Assembly (NCBI RefSeq): GCF_900625095.1
Contig: NZ_LR130760.1
Span: 1,667,455 to 1,731,454, forward strand
Reading direction: 5' to 3'
DNA from: Acinetobacter ihumii
Lineage (GTDB): Bacteria; Pseudomonadota; Gammaproteobacteria; Pseudomonadales; Moraxellaceae
DNA length: 64,000 bases
Part shown: positions 17,465-27,759 of the stretch, piece after piece
Layout of the letters: every line of letters begins with the position of its first letter
How positions within the stretch are numbered: position 1 is the first letter of the stretch
Translations under genes and position numbers: made by a program
The notes under the pieces: generated by a model
What the model saw: the letters and a program-made list of their open reading frames with translations, nothing else
Databases searched by the model: none
What the model was told of the DNA's origin: nothing

Positions 17465-17553
17465 AAATTAACCTACATTCAAGATCAGCCATTTTGGCAT
17501 GAACAAGGAAATAATAAGGAGGATTTTAGGTCAAAGACCTGAATAAAAAACAA

Positions 17554-17587
17554 CGGGGCTTTGAACATGCAATATTCAAACACCCCG
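17554..17587 (-). terminator. Probable intrinsic terminator after bamB
   Basis: Imperfect hairpin with CGGGG/CCCCG base and TTTGAA/TTCAAA upper stem, followed on the minus strand by TTGTTTTTT. It lies in the gap between bamB and der and implies at least partial termination before der. Confidence 0.6.
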
Positions 17588-17643
17588 ACGAATTTAAAGC
17601 AAAGTATTCGCGAATGACTAGTTTAACACAAGCCCGTCTAAAA

Positions 17644-18792
17644 TTAACGGTTTTGCCAAACAGTAAATTCACCTTTGCGTGTCGATACATACAATTGATT
17701 CTCGACGACACGTAAAGTTCGCACTTCACCATTGGTCTTAGAGCGACCTACAAGTTGTCCGTTGTCTGGATTAATCAGATGTAAATAACCATCCAGATCA
17801 CCCACCACCAAGTCAGAACCTAACATCACAGGATTACTCAGTTCACGATGTAATAGCACATCGCTTTCCCATGTTTTTTCGCCCGTAGTGAGATTATATG
17901 CCACAAGTTTACCATCGGTTTGCGCAACAAAGACCTTGTCATTGCTGACCTCAGCACGTTTATTGCTGCTGGCATCTTCGCTCCACACCACTTGTTGTGC
18001 AGCTAAATCAATCACAGTGACTTGACCTTGATAACTGGTTGTAACCAAAAACTGGCCTGCAACCACAGGGTCACCATCAATATCAATTAAACGCTGAACA
18101 TCAGAACGTCCTTCACTGACCGCAACACGACGCTGAAAACGTGGAACACCACTAATGATATCAATGGCATATACATAAGCATTGGCTGATGCGACCAATA
18201 CCGTACGTGGATCAAGTAAAACTGGAGAAGGTTGTCCGCGTAGGCTAAATTGCACATTTGGCATTTTGTATGCCCAAACCTGCTGCCCAGTGGCAACATC
18301 ATGCGCAAATACCGTACCGTCATTGGCAATGGTAATGGCACGTCCTTCCTGAATAAGGGATGGGCTCAATAAGGCACCGCTCAATTGCGCGCGCCACTTT
18401 TGTTGACCTGTTGCCTGATCCAGTGCAAATAATTCGCCTTTCGCATTACCCACCAGTACCACGCCCTCTTTGGCTTCCACTCCAGAGGTTAAACCACGTT
18501 TGCTCACACGGGTTTGCCATAGGCGTTGCTTACCACGATAAGCAGCCACTTCGCCTTTAGGATTGACAATAAAGTTCACACCATTGTCAGAATCGAGTTG
18601 TAAGCGTAATGGATCTGCTTTATCAGTTGAGGTCACTCCTTGTGAAAACACAGGAACCAGTGTTTTCGCCTGAGCAAGCTTTGGCAAAGGATTTGGCTTT
18701 GGCTCTTCAACCTTGAGTTTATTACTAGAGCAACCTACTAAAGCTGCTGTAACTAAAGCAAGTGCAAACGGGAGCGTAATTTTCTTATCCAT
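17644..18792 (-). CDS. bamB: Outer membrane assembly lipoprotein BamB
   Basis: Lipoprotein of 382 aa, lipobox LVGC with Cys21, followed by an eight-bladed beta-propeller made of PQQ-like repeats (for example GELFALDQATGQQKW, GTVFAHDVATGQQVW, GKLVAYNLTTGEKTW). It scaffolds the BAM complex that inserts beta-barrel proteins into the outer membrane. The start overlaps the yfgM stop (TAATG). The yfgM-bamB-der order is the classic gammaproteobacterial arrangement. Confidence 0.95.
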   Translation of the reverse strand: MDKKITLPFALALVTAALVGCSSNKLKVEEPKPNPLPKLAQAKTLVPVFSQGVTSTDKADPLRLQLDSDNGVNFIVNPKGEVAAYRGKQRLWQTRVSKRGLTSGVEAKEGVVLVGNAKGELFALDQATGQQKWRAQLSGALLSPSLIQEGRAITIANDGTVFAHDVATGQQVWAYKMPNVQFSLRGQPSPVLLDPRTVLVASANAYVYAIDIISGVPRFQRRVAVSEGRSDVQRLIDIDGDPVVAGQFLVTTSYQGQVTVIDLAAQQVVWSEDASSNKRAEVSNDKVFVAQTDGKLVAYNLTTGEKTWESDVLLHRELSNPVMLGSDLVVGDLDGYLHLINPDNGQLVGRSKTNGEVRTLRVVENQLYVSTRKGEFTVWQNR

Positions 18793-19493
18793 TAAGACTT
18801 ATCCACCTGTGTGTCTAAAATCGGGCGTTCAATCTCAGGATCATCTACTAAAACGCCAACACTTTCGAGTTTAATTTGTAAAATTTGACGCTCTTGTTTG
18901 CGCTTTAACAAATCATCCCATGCACTTTTATATGCCTTTTGCGCAGACGCAATGTCTTTTTTCGCGACGTAAATATCGCCACGAGCTTCATCTGCTGTCG
19001 CTTTAAATGCAGGATCATTGACCGCAGACAATGTTTTTAAAGCATCATCATATTTATTTTGTGCCAGTTGTGCATACGCCAAACGAAGCTTGACCAGTTG
19101 CAACAAACCGTCATCATTAAGTTTAGAGCTTTCAACTTTCTTTAACGACTTTTCTGCCGCAGCATAATCTGCTTTGTCATACGCTACTTTGGCCAACATC
19201 AGTTCAGTTTGAATAGCTTGTACTGAATCGGGTGCATCTTTGGTAATTTTATCTGCTGAAGCATATAAATTAATTAATGCATCTGGATTTGACTCAGCTG
19301 CCTGTGCCTGATCCATCAGTTGCTGGACTTTTGCAGTACGCACCTGATTTTCGGCCAGTGTTTTTTTCTGCCAATACTGCCATCCAAAAAAGGCGATGAG
19401 CGCAATTAAAATCCCGCTAATAATGGCAGAACCATATTTTTTACCGAACGACTTTAAATTATCCAGTTGTTCTTCTTCAGTTAACGCACTCAT
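18792..19493 (-). CDS. YfgM-like TPR protein (ancillary SecYEG/periplasmic chaperone factor)
   Basis: Single-span inner membrane protein of 233 aa: short cytoplasmic N-terminus, TM helix at about 18-38 (SAIISGILIALIAFFGWQYW), then a periplasmic tetratricopeptide region (TPR_21/PF09976 type). In E. coli YfgM links the Sec translocon with periplasmic chaperones. Gene order hisS-yfgM-bamB-der supports the call. Confidence 0.88.
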   Translation of the reverse strand: MSALTEEEQLDNLKSFGKKYGSAIISGILIALIAFFGWQYWQKKTLAENQVRTAKVQQLMDQAQAAESNPDALINLYASADKITKDAPDSVQAIQTELMLAKVAYDKADYAAAEKSLKKVESSKLNDDGLLQLVKLRLAYAQLAQNKYDDALKTLSAVNDPAFKATADEARGDIYVAKKDIASAQKAYKSAWDDLLKRKQERQILQIKLESVGVLVDDPEIERPILDTQVDKS

Positions 19494-19522
19494 CGACGTT
19501 CCTTTTCCTTCAGCTTTTTCGC

Positions 19523-20815
19523 TTATTTTGCCAATTTTTCAGTTAAAAATGAAACCAGTTGCTTAATCGCCACATTGGATTGTTCAGCCGTAGCCAACTC
19601 TTTTAGAGTCAACTCTCCTGCATCCCACTCGCGCTCGCCCAAAATCATAGCGTACACTGCACCAGACTGATCGGCTTTTTTCATTTGGCTTTTCATACTG
19701 CCCTGTGAACCTGTTTTAACGCGAAGCCGGCTGTTGACTGCTTCAAGCTGATCACGCAATTGTTCTGCCAAAATCAGCGCACGCCCCTGATAAGCAGGTT
19801 CAGCCACTAAAAATACGTCACAATCACGCGTTGTTTGTGCTTGTTCGACTTGTTCAAGTAATAGCAATAAACGCTCTATGCCCATGGCAAAACCGACCGC
19901 AGGCACAGACTGATCCGCTTTACCTTTTAACTGACCAACCAGACCATCATAACGTCCGCCTGCACAAACAGTGCCCTGTGAACCCAATGCTGTGGTGGTC
20001 CATTCAAAAACGGTTTTGTTGTAGTAGTCCAGCCCACGCACCAATTTTTGGTTAATCACAAAAGAAATACCTGCATCGCTTAAATACTGTTGCAGTTGCT
20101 TAAAGTGATCCATGCTGTCTTGTTTTAAAAAGTCATGCAGTTTCGGCGCATTTTCCAGAATTTTCTGAGTCGTTTCAATTTTTGAATCTAAAATTCGTAA
20201 TGGATTAGTGCTTAAACGGCGTTGCGAGTCTTCATCCAGTGCATCTTTGTGCTGAGTTAAAAACTCAACCAATGCCGCACGATACTCAGCCCGCTCATCC
20301 ATTTCACCCAAAGTATTCAGTTCAAGTTGAACTTTATCGGCTACGCCCATGCGTTTCCATAAACGCGCAGTCAATAAAATTACTTCAGCATCAATATCAG
20401 GCGTTGCCACTCCAAACGTTTCCACGCCAAACTGGTGAAATTGACGGTAACGCCCTTTTTGTGGTTTCTCATAGCGGAACATTGGCCCAAGATACCAGAC
20501 TCGTGGTGTCGCACCGCGCAAAAGATTATGTTCTAGCATTGCACGGACACAACCTGCTGTTCCTTCAGGACGCAAAGTTAAGGATTCAGGCGGTGTTCCC
20601 TTGTCAAAAAAGGTGTACATTTCTTTTTCGACAATATCAGTTGCATCACCAATGGCGCGCTTAAATAAACCTGTTTGTTCAACAATCGGCAGTCGAATCT
20701 GTTGATAGCCATAAGTATCCATTAAAGATGCCAGATGTTGTTCTAAACGTCTCCATGCGCCCGTTTGGCTCGGAAGAATATCGTTAAAACCTTTAATTGC
20801 AACAATTGAACTCAT
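19523..20815 (-). CDS. hisS: Histidyl-tRNA synthetase
   Basis: Class II aminoacyl-tRNA synthetase of 430 aa that charges tRNA-His. Motif 2 [17 protein letters not shown], the HisA-type motif [15 protein letters not shown] and motif 3 [10 protein letters not shown] are all visible, followed by a C-terminal anticodon-binding domain (about 330-425). Lies 3 nt after ispG in the same operon. Confidence 0.97.
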   Translation of the reverse strand: MSSIVAIKGFNDILPSQTGAWRRLEQHLASLMDTYGYQQIRLPIVEQTGLFKRAIGDATDIVEKEMYTFFDKGTPPESLTLRPEGTAGCVRAMLEHNLLRGATPRVWYLGPMFRYEKPQKGRYRQFHQFGVETFGVATPDIDAEVILLTARLWKRMGVADKVQLELNTLGEMDERAEYRAALVEFLTQHKDALDEDSQRRLSTNPLRILDSKIETTQKILENAPKLHDFLKQDSMDHFKQLQQYLSDAGISFVINQKLVRGLDYYNKTVFEWTTTALGSQGTVCAGGRYDGLVGQLKGKADQSVPAVGFAMGIERLLLLLEQVEQAQTTRDCDVFLVAEPAYQGRALILAEQLRDQLEAVNSRLRVKTGSQGSMKSQMKKADQSGAVYAMILGEREWDAGELTLKELATAEQSNVAIKQLVSFLTEKLAK

Positions 20816-20818
20816 GAC

Positions 20819-21937
20819 TTACTCAGAACTTGTACGAATAATTTCTTTAGACTTTGCGTCTTCTAACGCTTTGATCCGTTCACGAACCATTGATTCGATT
20901 TCTTCAACCAATTGATCCGTCTCAATCAGATGGCTTTTTTCACCATTGCGATAAACCAGCGAACGAGGTGATGCCCCGACCACGCCAATATCCGCCTCTT
21001 TGGCTTCACCTGGACCATTCACTTTACAGCCAATGACGGAAACATCCATCGGTGTGCGCACATCTTCCAGACGTTCTTCCAGCATTTGCATCACTTTAAT
21101 CACGTTAAATTCCTGACGCGAGCAGCTTGGACAAGCAATAAAGTTAATGCCGTTAGAACGCAATCCCAATGATTTTAAGATATCAAAACCAATTTTAATT
21201 TCATCTTCGGGTTCAGCCGCCAGTGAAATCCGCATGGTGTCGCCAATACCTTCCATCAGCAAACCACCAAGCGCGATTGCAGATTTGACTGTCCCTGTAC
21301 GGTAAATACCCGCTTCAGTGACGCCTAAATGCAACGGATTATCAATCTGTTGTGAAAGCAGACGATAAGCATCCATGGTTAAAAACACATTAGAGGCTTT
21401 GACACTGACTTTAAATTCATGGAAATCCAGACGATCCAGAATATCAATATGACGCAGTGCAGATTCAAGTAAAGCTTGCCCTGTCGGTTCACCATATTTT
21501 TTCTGTAAGTCTTTTTCCAAAGAGCCGGCATTGACCCCGATACGAATGGAAATACCATGATGACGCGCCGCCGCTACGACCTCACGAACTTTTTGATCGG
21601 AACCAATATTGCCCGGATTAATTCGTAGACAATCTGCACCATAATCGGCTACAGCCAGCGCAATTTTATGATCAAAATGAATGTCGGCGACCAAAGGAAC
21701 CGTAACACGTTTACGAATTTCCCCAAACGCCTCAGCCGCTTCCATCGAAGGTACTGAAACACGCATAATGTCCGCACCTGCATCCGCACAACGTTGAATC
21801 TGTGCGACAGTGGCATCGACATCACAAGTTTCGGTATTGGTCATACTCTGGACACTAATCGGGGCATCGCCACCGACATAGACTGAACCCACACGTATTT
21901 TCCGTGTTGGACGACGCTTGATTGGATTTTCGATCAT
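20819..21937 (-). CDS. ispG: 4-hydroxy-3-methylbut-2-enyl diphosphate synthase IspG
   Basis: Iron-sulfur enzyme of 372 aa in the MEP isoprenoid pathway, converting MEcPP to HMBPP. An N-terminal TIM barrel ([20 protein letters not shown]) is followed by the [4Fe-4S] domain with CPSCSR and [10 protein letters not shown] holding the three cluster cysteines. Length and start fit the bacterial family. Confidence 0.97.
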   Translation of the reverse strand: MIENPIKRRPTRKIRVGSVYVGGDAPISVQSMTNTETCDVDATVAQIQRCADAGADIMRVSVPSMEAAEAFGEIRKRVTVPLVADIHFDHKIALAVADYGADCLRINPGNIGSDQKVREVVAAARHHGISIRIGVNAGSLEKDLQKKYGEPTGQALLESALRHIDILDRLDFHEFKVSVKASNVFLTMDAYRLLSQQIDNPLHLGVTEAGIYRTGTVKSAIALGGLLMEGIGDTMRISLAAEPEDEIKIGFDILKSLGLRSNGINFIACPSCSRQEFNVIKVMQMLEERLEDVRTPMDVSVIGCKVNGPGEAKEADIGVVGASPRSLVYRNGEKSHLIETDQLVEEIESMVRERIKALEDAKSKEIIRTSSE

Positions 21938-21961
21938 TGTTTCACTCTAATTGAATCTTCA

Positions 21962-22744
21962 TTAACGAGATAAACGGAAATCAGCTTTACCATTTACCGT
22001 ATATGGAGACAATGAAATCGGTTCTTGGTTTAAACTTAATGACACAGCCGCCGCATCATCCAAACGAATTTGAAATGGTGATTGGCCATTGAGTGTTAGG
22101 GTGGTTGCCTGACGACCAGTCGCCAGCACTTTACCGCTAGCATCTACAATATGCACCGATGTCGGACGATTAAAGTTAAGCACCAATTCATCGCCTGAAG
22201 CCGTTGCTCCACTGTTCAATGGCAGCACTTCAACATTTGAATTTTCTGGAATCGCTGCTTCGTTTTTCTTGGCAGACCAATTTTGAATTGCTGTCACCAG
22301 CACCCCTAAAATCACCAATACCACCGCAAGGATTAGTCCGCGTTTCAACCATTTTCGGTTACGATCACTCTTAGAACCCGGCAATTTCCCCATAATTTTG
22401 ATCGGGGAATTGGTCAAAGCATGATTAGGCAATAATCCTGTGTCATTGGCATAAATCTCGTCAAAACGCTGGATGATCGCAGTCGCATCCGCTTTCAGAT
22501 ATTTAGCATAAGAACGATAGTAGCCCTTAATGAACGCAGGCTCTGGCAGACTTTTATAGTCATCTTGCTCTAAGGCCGTTAAGGTTTTAGGGGGCATATT
22601 TAAAGCCGATGCCACATCGTTCAATTCAAGCTTTTGAGCAATACGAATCTGGCGTAAGTACTCGCCCGGACGCTGAACATTTCCTAATGCTGAAGTAGGT
22701 GAACTTGAGCCAGTTGGCTGCTGTGAATTAGGATTTATTTCCAT
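21962..22744 (-). CDS. RodZ-like helix-turn-helix membrane protein
   Basis: Protein of 260 aa: cytoplasmic Cro-type HTH (about 28-95, LRQIRIAQKLELNDVASALNMPP), a basic region, one TM helix (about 130-150) and a periplasmic C-terminal domain of DUF4115 type. This layout is that of RodZ, which links MreB to the cell-wall elongation machinery. Its start overlaps the end of pilF by 10 nt. Whether it governs shape in this coccobacillus is not shown by sequence. Confidence 0.87.
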   Translation of the reverse strand: MEINPNSQQPTGSSSPTSALGNVQRPGEYLRQIRIAQKLELNDVASALNMPPKTLTALEQDDYKSLPEPAFIKGYYRSYAKYLKADATAIIQRFDEIYANDTGLLPNHALTNSPIKIMGKLPGSKSDRNRKWLKRGLILAVVLVILGVLVTAIQNWSAKKNEAAIPENSNVEVLPLNSGATASGDELVLNFNRPTSVHIVDASGKVLATGRQATTLTLNGQSPFQIRLDDAAAVSLSLNQEPISLSPYTVNGKADFRLSR

Positions 22745-23550
22745 ACGGCCTCAGTACTGTACTGTAATTGCAAATAACGTTTATATTCTGAACTATCGGG
22801 AAATAAAGCACGCAGTTGATTCACCAATGCCTGCATTCCCACCCGATCACCATTTGCCCGCGCCACTCGAATTCCGACCCAGAGTGCACGCGCCCCCTGA
22901 TTAGTCTGACCCACGGTACGTACATATTGTTCGTACATTTGTGTCGCAGCTGGTATTTGCTGTTGCAAATAAAAAATCTCTGCCAACTCTAGCATGGAGA
23001 CGTAAGAGTCACGATTTGCCTGAAGTGCCTGCTTGAATGCTTTTTCAGCATTCATCTGATCACCAAGCAAAACATAAATACGCCCCTGATTTTCCAGCGC
23101 TCGAAAACGCTGATCATACCCCAGTGTTGCCCCAGCAATCGCAAATTGTTCAATCGCATCATTATAACGTTGTCGTTGATACAAGTACGTACCATAATTA
23201 TTACGAGCCTGTGCATTATTTGAATCTTCTGATATGGCTCGTTTAAAATAAGTTTCTGCGCGCTCCAAATTGGCTGCACTACCCTCTTGCTGGAGCAGTA
23301 CCCCCATCATCATATTGGCCATGGAATCGCGCGAGTTGACTTCGAGTGCCTGATCCAGTGCACGCTTTGCGGCATCCAAATCGCCTGACTTGATATATTC
23401 AGCCGCCAGTTGAGTCCGTACTTGTACGGCTTTTTTAGGGTCTTTTGTACTAGCGGGGGTTTGACAGGCTGATAGCATCATGCCCATCAAGCATGCTGAT
23501 ATCCAGACCTTGGAACGTGAAGTGAAACTGTTCAACAACTCTACCCCCAA
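22735..23550 (-). CDS. pilF: Type IV pilus biogenesis lipoprotein PilF/PilW
   Basis: Lipoprotein with lipobox MLSAC followed by about six TPR repeats (for example AKRALDQALEVNSRDSMANMMMG). It is the pilotin that helps the PilQ secretin reach and assemble in the outer membrane. No ATG start is available: a TTG at 23550 or, better spaced from the GGGGGT Shine-Dalgarno, a TTG at 23538 could be used. It lies right after rlmN, an arrangement common to Pseudomonas and Acinetobacter. Confidence 0.88.
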   Translation of the reverse strand: MGVELLNSFTSRSKVWISACLMGMMLSACQTPASTKDPKKAVQVRTQLAAEYIKSGDLDAAKRALDQALEVNSRDSMANMMMGVLLQQEGSAANLERAETYFKRAISEDSNNAQARNNYGTYLYQRQRYNDAIEQFAIAGATLGYDQRFRALENQGRIYVLLGDQMNAEKAFKQALQANRDSYVSMLELAEIFYLQQQIPAATQMYEQYVRTVGQTNQGARALWVGIRVARANGDRVGMQALVNQLRALFPDSSEYKRYLQLQYSTEAVWK

Positions 23551-23552
23551 TA

Positions 23553-24779
23553 TTATCCCTGCGAGCGAATAATCTCTTGTCGCTCAGCAACTTTCTTTTT
23601 CCATTGTTCAGCACGACGGGTTCGATCTGCAACCTGCCCAACCAGTTGACCACATGCAGCATCAATATCATCGCCACGTGTCTGACGAATCGTACACACA
23701 AATCCAGCATCAGACAAAGTTTTTTGAAAGGCAATAATACGATTTCGGCTCGAACGCCCATAAGGCGCATGTGGAAATGGATTAAATGGAATCAGATTTA
23801 TTTTACTTGGTAAATTTTTTAATAGTTTTATTAATTGTTGCGCATGTTCAGGATGATCATTGACACCATCCAGCATCACATATTCGACCGTCACATGTTT
23901 ACGTGTACTTTCATTACCACCTTTGGCCAGATAACGCTGACATGCTGCAATCAATTGTTGCAGTGGATACTTTTTATTGATTGGAACTAACTCATTACGC
24001 AGTTCATCATTCGGCGCATGTAAAGAAATTGCCAGCGCAACATCGATATCCTGTGCCAGTTGATCAATCTTGGGAACTACGCCCGAAGTAGAGAGTGTAA
24101 CTCGGCGTTTGGACATGCCATAAGCAAAATCATCCAGCATTAACTGCATTGAACTCAGGACTGCATCGTAATTTAACAATGGCTCACCCATTCCCATCAT
24201 CACGACATTGGTCACCGAGCGTTCACGCTCAGCCACAGGTACATCTTCCATATAAGACTGATTGGCGACCCAAAGCTGTCCAATAATTTCATCAGGCGTT
24301 AAATCACGTTGAAAACCCTGTTTGCCTGTAGAACAAAATGAACAGTCCAGTGCACAACCGACTTGCGATGAAATACATAAGGTTTTGCGAGAACCCGTTT
24401 TATCTTCAGCGGGAATCAAGACGGTTTCAACCAATGAACCAGCACCATCACCAACACGAAATACCCATTTACGGGTGCCGTCTTTGGAGTAGTTGCGATG
24501 TACCACTTCAGGGGCTTTAATTTCACAAACCTGCTCAAGCTTGGCGCGTAGCTTGCCTGAGATATTGCTCATTTCAGCAAAATCAGTGACAAAGTACTGG
24601 TGAATCCATTTCATCACCTGACCTGCGCGAAACTTTTTCTCTCCCAATTGTTCAAAGAATTTCTCTAACTCTGTACGAGACATACCCAGTAGATTCACTT
24701 TGGCACTGACAGCTTGAACCGCTGCATCAGCAGGCTGTGCATTCACTGTGGGTACTGTGCTATCGATTACAGAAGTCAT
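23553..24779 (-). CDS. rlmN: Dual-specificity RNA methyltransferase RlmN
   Basis: Radical SAM enzyme of 408 aa that methylates C2 of A2503 in 23S rRNA and A37 of certain tRNAs. The cluster motif CALDCSFC is the CxxxCxxC typical of RlmN, and the C-terminal ACGQL provides the second catalytic Cys. The N-terminus is about 20 residues longer than E. coli RlmN and Ala/Val-rich, so the true start may be internal ([12 protein letters not shown]). First gene of the rlmN-to-bamB operon. Confidence 0.95.
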   Translation of the reverse strand: MTSVIDSTVPTVNAQPADAAVQAVSAKVNLLGMSRTELEKFFEQLGEKKFRAGQVMKWIHQYFVTDFAEMSNISGKLRAKLEQVCEIKAPEVVHRNYSKDGTRKWVFRVGDGAGSLVETVLIPAEDKTGSRKTLCISSQVGCALDCSFCSTGKQGFQRDLTPDEIIGQLWVANQSYMEDVPVAERERSVTNVVMMGMGEPLLNYDAVLSSMQLMLDDFAYGMSKRRVTLSTSGVVPKIDQLAQDIDVALAISLHAPNDELRNELVPINKKYPLQQLIAACQRYLAKGGNESTRKHVTVEYVMLDGVNDHPEHAQQLIKLLKNLPSKINLIPFNPFPHAPYGRSSRNRIIAFQKTLSDAGFVCTIRQTRGDDIDAACGQLVGQVADRTRRAEQWKKKVAERQEIIRSQG

Positions 24780-24853
24780 GAGCTTACCTAAAACGTATAT
24801 TCATGATGTTGTTGCGCTCATTTTTAGAGCAACACCATTCAGAGAGAATAAAA

Positions 24854-24887
24854 AAACCAGATAAGTATAATACCACTTATCTGGTTT
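24854..24887 (-). terminator. Intrinsic terminator after ndk
   Basis: Perfect 13-bp stem AAACCAGATAAGT/ACTTATCTGGTTT with an 8-nt loop and a run of T on the minus strand. It sits 13 nt after the ndk stop and isolates ndk from the rlmN operon. Confidence 0.9.
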
Positions 24888-24899
24888 GGATGCTTTCGA

Positions 24900-25331
24900 T
24901 TAACGAGTGCGCGGGAAGATCTCTTCAGCAGCGAAGAAATACGCAATTTCACGTTCAGCAGAAGCAACAGAGTCAGAACCATGTGCAGCATTTTCATCAA
25001 TGCTGGTTGCGAAGTCAGCGCGGATAGTCCCTGGAGCTGCTTCTTTCGGGTTGGTTGCACCCAAAATTTCACGGTGCGCAAGCACTGCATTTTCGCCTTC
25101 AAGCGCAGAAACAACCACTGGACCAGAAGTCATGAACGCAACCAAGTCAGCAAAGAAACCACGTTCTTTGTGCTCAGCATAGAAGCCTTCAGCTTCTGCT
25201 TGAGTCAATTGCTTGTATTTGATTGCAACTGGTTTTAAACCCGCTTTTTCAAAACGTGCAATGATTTCACCAATGTGGTTTTTACCAACAGCATCTGGTT
25301 TGATAATTGATAAAGTACGTTCGATTGCCAT
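24900..25331 (-). CDS. ndk: Nucleoside diphosphate kinase
   Basis: Enzyme of 143 aa transferring the gamma phosphate between NTPs and NDPs. [12 protein letters not shown] near the N-terminus and the phospho-His motif AAHGSDS are conserved. A strong Shine-Dalgarno (GAGGAG) precedes the ATG. Monocistronic, with its own promoter and terminator. Confidence 0.97.
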   Translation of the reverse strand: MAIERTLSIIKPDAVGKNHIGEIIARFEKAGLKPVAIKYKQLTQAEAEGFYAEHKERGFFADLVAFMTSGPVVVSALEGENAVLAHREILGATNPKEAAPGTIRADFATSIDENAAHGSDSVASAEREIAYFFAAEEIFPRTR

Positions 25332-25375
25332 GTGTGGCTCCTCGCTTAAAATTTTAAACGTAAAAAATTGGGCGC

Positions 25376-25381
25376 ATTATA
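25376..25381 (-). promoter_or_regulatory. Candidate -10 box of ndk
   Basis: Perfect TATAAT on the minus strand about 45 nt upstream of the ndk start, followed by a GC-rich discriminator. No good -35 hexamer is found at 16-18 nt, so the call rests on the -10 alone. Confidence 0.42.
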
Positions 25382-25443
25382 CCGATGTATACGGCAATAA
25401 GCAGCCATGATTATGTAAAAGTTATAAATTTCCGATGATTTTT

Positions 25444-25644
25444 TTAGCGAACTTCGTCGATCCATGCCATCTGAATGGCTTCAAGTAAGCCTTCTGTCGA
25501 CTTGGCTGGATCATCACTGAATTCAGGGAGTGCACAAATCCATGCATGCAAATCGGTAAAGCGAATCCATTGCGGATCAACTTCTGGATGTGCTTCACTT
25601 AATTCAATGGCGATATCAATGGTATCCGTCCAGCGTAAACCCAT
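25444..25644 (-). CDS. iscX: Iron-sulfur cluster assembly accessory protein IscX
   Basis: Acidic protein of 66 aa that closely follows the IscX/YfhJ pattern: MGLRWTDTIDIA, HPEVDPQWIRFTDLH, MAWIDE. IscX binds IscS and ferrous iron and tunes Fe-S assembly. In many bacteria it ends the isc operon; here it is alone, upstream of ndk, so its link to isc expression is not visible. Confidence 0.9.
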   Translation of the reverse strand: MGLRWTDTIDIAIELSEAHPEVDPQWIRFTDLHAWICALPEFSDDPAKSTEGLLEAIQMAWIDEVR

Positions 25645-25725
25645 AGCATTGTCCTGTTGTTTTTCATCAAATGAGTGCTACTTTAGCAAACTTTGGACCA
25701 TTGAAACATGCAGATGTGTCGCTGC

Positions 25726-26277
25726 TTATAAGTAAATATTTAAAAGTGGCGCAGTAAAGATAATCGCACACCCTACCACAGTCCCAATCACGGCACCCAC
25801 AATCACATCACTTGGATAATGTAATCCCAGCACCATACGGGACAGTGCCACCAAAATGGTAAATGGCAACATGACAGCGACCAGAATTGGCTGAATATAG
25901 CCTAAAGCAATGCTCGCCATCACCGCATGCAAAGTATGACCCGATGGAAAACTAAAATGATCCAAGGGACGCTCACCCAATACAATTACCTGATGCACCT
26001 GATAAGGGCGTGGACGCGTGGTTTTATGTTTTAAAAATTTATAGATACCCGTACCCACTGAGCCGCCGAGCAGTAAGTAAATGATTTGCAAACCATAAAA
26101 CAACCCTTGTGACACCCACACAATAAAGAGCATGATGTACCAAAATAAACCATCGCCTAATCGACTGACAGTTTTAAAAAACAATGCAACACGCTGCGAA
26201 TGAGAAAAATGATTTAGATAAACACAACCTTTTAAATCCAAATCAAGCATTCTAATTTTGGCATTTTTAAAATTCAT
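25726..26277 (-). CDS. PAP2-family membrane phosphatase
   Basis: Type 2 phosphatidic acid phosphatase family membrane protein of 183 aa. The three catalytic motifs are present: KHKTTRPRP, FPSGHT and SRMVLGLHYPSD. Several TM helices surround them. Substrate could be undecaprenyl diphosphate, phosphatidic acid or PGP. Start MNFKNAK is chosen because GAGGAG precedes it by 7 nt; the longer reading adds 15 unmatched residues. Lies 29 nt after a glycosyltransferase gene, suggesting joint work on glycolipids. Confidence 0.87.
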   Translation of the reverse strand: MNFKNAKIRMLDLDLKGCVYLNHFSHSQRVALFFKTVSRLGDGLFWYIMLFIVWVSQGLFYGLQIIYLLLGGSVGTGIYKFLKHKTTRPRPYQVHQVIVLGERPLDHFSFPSGHTLHAVMASIALGYIQPILVAVMLPFTILVALSRMVLGLHYPSDVIVGAVIGTVVGCAIIFTAPLLNIYL

Positions 26278-26306
26278 GGTGACACTCCTCTCACATTTAC
26301 TGAGAT

Positions 26307-27611
26307 TTATACTCGGTAGCATTCTTTTACTACCTGATACAAGGCTTGTTCCATTTCATAAACTGGCTGTTGCCAACCGCTTTGCTTTACATGCTGTGCT
26401 GCCTGTAATCCCATTCGCCTTAACTGTTGTCGTGCTGGTAGCTGATACAGCGACTGTATAAAATGATTCACTTGTCCTAAAGGACTGAGCCAACCACTGA
26501 CCTGCTGCTCGACGTATTGACCTGCGCAAGCATAATCGTATGCGACCACTGGTAAACCACTTGCCATGGCTTCTAAAACCACATTGCCAAAGGTTTCAAC
26601 TTGACTCGCAAATACAAACACATCTGCACTTGCATATGCTGCTGCAAGATTCTTGCCAGTTAAGCTGCCAGTAAACTCAACATTGTTACATTTTACTAAG
26701 CTTTCTAAGCGAGCACGGTCTGGTCCATCCCCCACAATCACCAACTTATAATGACGTTGTTGCATCCGTTGCATTGCACTATGGGTTTCAATCAACAATT
26801 CAATTTCTTTTTCGGGTGATAACCGCCCTACATACAACATGACCGTTGTGTTATCTGTGACGCCCCATTTCTCACGCAATTTCTCGCAACGATATTGCGG
26901 TGAAAATTTTTCGGTATCTACGCCGCGCCCCACCACCTTCAAGGGACATTGAATACCAAAACTGCGTAACGCTTTTTCAGCATCATGACTTGGAACACAG
27001 GTCATATCTGTACTGTTATGAAACCAACGTAAATAGTTTTGTATCGGCTTGAGTAAAAAAGCTAAATCGAAGAAACGACTAAAATCCTGAAATGGCGAGT
27101 GGAATCCACTAGAGACAGGAATGCTTCTTGATCGAGCCGCGTGCAATGCAGTGAGCCCAAGCGGCCCTTCAGTGACGATGTGCACAACGTCTGGAGCAAA
27201 TGCAGTAAAGGCTTTACTGACTTTCAAATATTGTGGCCAGCCAAATTGCAGCCCCGGATATTTGGGTAATGCCTGTGACATGACTAGACATTCTTTATTT
27301 GGGGAAAATTCATCGCAGTTGATTTTTTGTTGCGGACGAACCAGTAAGATTTTATGTCCCTGCTGCTGTAAACCCTTACAAAGCTGTAACAGCGATAAGG
27401 CAACCCCATTAATTTCGGGCGGCCATGTTTCTGTGACAATTGCAATTTTAAGTTTGGGACGTACCAGTTGATTGAGCGCATGCCAGTCTTGACTGACTTG
27501 GGCTTGTCTATTTTTAAAATAGAACTTAAAGTTTTCTGGAAAATTTTCTTGTTTTAGCAGCGTTGTAGCGAACACACCTTGCATACAACTATCCATTTGA
27601 TTTATTTTCAT
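26307..27611 (-). CDS. GT4-family glycosyltransferase
   Basis: GT-B fold enzyme of 434 aa. After about 50 atypical residues comes the family start LKIAIVTETWPPEINGVALS, then GRLSPEKEIELL and the nucleotide-sugar site SQVETFGNVVLEAMASGLPVV with the EX7E pair. It resembles SQD2/MgtA-type enzymes that glycosylate diacylglycerol or related lipids with a hexose. Paired with the PAP2 phosphatase downstream, which could supply diacylglycerol. The extended N-terminus suggests a later start is possible. Confidence 0.85.
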   Translation of the reverse strand: MKINQMDSCMQGVFATTLLKQENFPENFKFYFKNRQAQVSQDWHALNQLVRPKLKIAIVTETWPPEINGVALSLLQLCKGLQQQGHKILLVRPQQKINCDEFSPNKECLVMSQALPKYPGLQFGWPQYLKVSKAFTAFAPDVVHIVTEGPLGLTALHAARSRSIPVSSGFHSPFQDFSRFFDLAFLLKPIQNYLRWFHNSTDMTCVPSHDAEKALRSFGIQCPLKVVGRGVDTEKFSPQYRCEKLREKWGVTDNTTVMLYVGRLSPEKEIELLIETHSAMQRMQQRHYKLVIVGDGPDRARLESLVKCNNVEFTGSLTGKNLAAAYASADVFVFASQVETFGNVVLEAMASGLPVVAYDYACAGQYVEQQVSGWLSPLGQVNHFIQSLYQLPARQQLRRMGLQAAQHVKQSGWQQPVYEMEQALYQVVKECYRV

Positions 27612-27678
27612 AGCTCAAATATTAGACAGCCGTTTTGACACTTTGATGATGCCATGATGACATTTTAGTGACAAAAAA

Positions 27679-27704
27679 AAAGAGCATATCGAAATATGCT
27701 CTTT
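27679..27704 (-). terminator. Intrinsic terminator after prc
   Basis: Perfect 11-bp stem AAAGAGCATAT/ATATGCTCTTT with loop CGAA on the plus strand (TTCG on the transcript) and a long T run on the minus strand. Lies about 55 nt after the prc stop. Confidence 0.88.
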
Positions 27705-27759
27705 GATCTTAACCGCCTTTCAATGCGATAGTTTCATTGAGACGATGTCTTACTCGAGA

